This document shows, one piece after another, positions 63,904 through 64,000 of a stretch of 64,000 nucleotides of DNA. Positions within the stretch are counted from its first letter, which is position 1; every line of letters begins with the position of its first letter. Below the pieces are notes generated by a model. That model was not told where the DNA came from. It worked only from the letters and a program-made list of their open reading frames with translations, and ran no database searches. Made by a program: the position numbers and the translations under genes. Location: positions 2,041,501 through 2,105,500 of the forward strand of contig NZ_CP099760.1 in the NCBI RefSeq assembly GCF_040760005.1, written 5' to 3'. The stretch is from Pseudomonas sp. stari2 (GTDB lineage Bacteria; Pseudomonadota; Gammaproteobacteria; Pseudomonadales; Pseudomonadaceae).

Positions 63904-64000
63904 ATGAAAGCTCCATGGAATTTCGCCCGGTTCCTGCCTTTGGCCGGACGACTCCTGGCCCGTGGCCGCTTGCCGACGCTGTTGTTTGCCGTGGCCAGCA
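63904..64000 (+). CDS. YkvA / DUF1232-like protein, 5' part
   Basis: Only 32 codons are visible: MKAPWNFARFLPLAGRLLAR and GRLPTLLFAVAS, cut off by the window end. The basic N-terminus and hydrophobic pattern match what I recall of Pseudomonas YkvA (DUF1232) family membrane proteins. ACGGGAGAAAT is a good ribosome-binding site. An inverted DnaA-box pair sits 20 bp upstream. Confidence 0.65.
   Translation, partial: MKAPWNFARFLPLAGRLLARGRLPTLLFAVAS

Overview
The window is a stretch of chromosome from a fluorescent-group Pseudomonas. The evidence is the high G+C, the protein sequences (SdhB, SucA, Lpd, HtpG and RdgC all read as Pseudomonas orthologues), the Pseudomonas-style order of the aerobic cobalamin genes and the tRNA-Val/tRNA-Asp pair. 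Most of it is core metabolism with dense, co-directional operons. I see no prophage, insertion sequence, integron, CRISPR array or toxin/secretion island.

Layout. 1-10.3 kb: the end of the TCA-cycle supercluster (sdhA 3' end, sdhB, sucA, sucB, lpdG, sucC, sucD), closed by a strong terminator. 10.5-18.8 kb: brnQ, two small membrane proteins (DUF599 and MAPEG types), an alanine-rich lipoprotein, two translationally coupled hotdog thioesterases, htpG, a dienelactone hydrolase, a pirin and an OsmC-type protein. 19.1-22.2 kb: a methyl-accepting chemotaxis protein, then on the minus strand purM-purN-DUF3108. 23.6-28.3 kb: divergent from purM, a DUF2066 protein, an AI-2E/PerM family membrane protein, hda, and two tandem NlpC/P60 lipoproteins. 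28.3-30.3 kb: a periplasmic sorbosone-dehydrogenase-like lipoprotein and a protein of unknown function, both minus.

30.4-39.6 kb is the cobalamin unit: a sigma-70-like promoter, a cobalamin riboswitch, then ten tightly packed genes (cobO, cobB, bluB, cbiB, cobD, cobQ, cobU, cobT, cobC, cobS). Together they adenosylate and amidate the corrin ring, make the aminopropanol arm and dimethylbenzimidazole, and assemble the nucleotide loop. 39.6-42 kb: a MarR regulator and an MFS exporter sharing a palindromic operator, a 41-codon coupled membrane peptide, and a periplasmic glutathione peroxidase. 42-45.8 kb: a FadL-type outer-membrane protein, two unassigned Pseudomonas proteins, a gap of about 950 bp with no convincing gene, and a Sel1-like protein. 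45.8-50.8 kb: rmuC and, convergent, a transporter-histidine-kinase-receiver fusion of the CrbS/MxtR type. 50.9-54.4 kb: divergent TetR/MFS, a cupin and a TDT/SLAC1 transporter. 54.5-58.8 kb: an LplT-PlsC fusion, gdx (SMR guanidinium exporter) behind a guanidine-II riboswitch, a bile-acid:sodium-symporter family protein, and rdgC. 58.9-59.6 kb: a duplicated tRNA-Val/tRNA-Asp block. 59.6-62.6 kb: a coupled pair encoding a membrane-anchored dihaem cytochrome and a catalase-like haem protein. 62.9-64 kb: an FKBP lipoprotein and the start of a YkvA-like gene.

The least explained items are the dihaem cytochrome/catalase-like pair, an apparently leaderless marR gene whose operator sits on its own -10 box, two inverted DnaA-box pairs with identical 5-bp spacing in front of unrelated genes, a short promoter-terminator unit ahead of the second NlpC/P60 gene, and the 950-bp gap at 44.5-45.5 kb. 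All calls come from reading the sequence; no database search was run.
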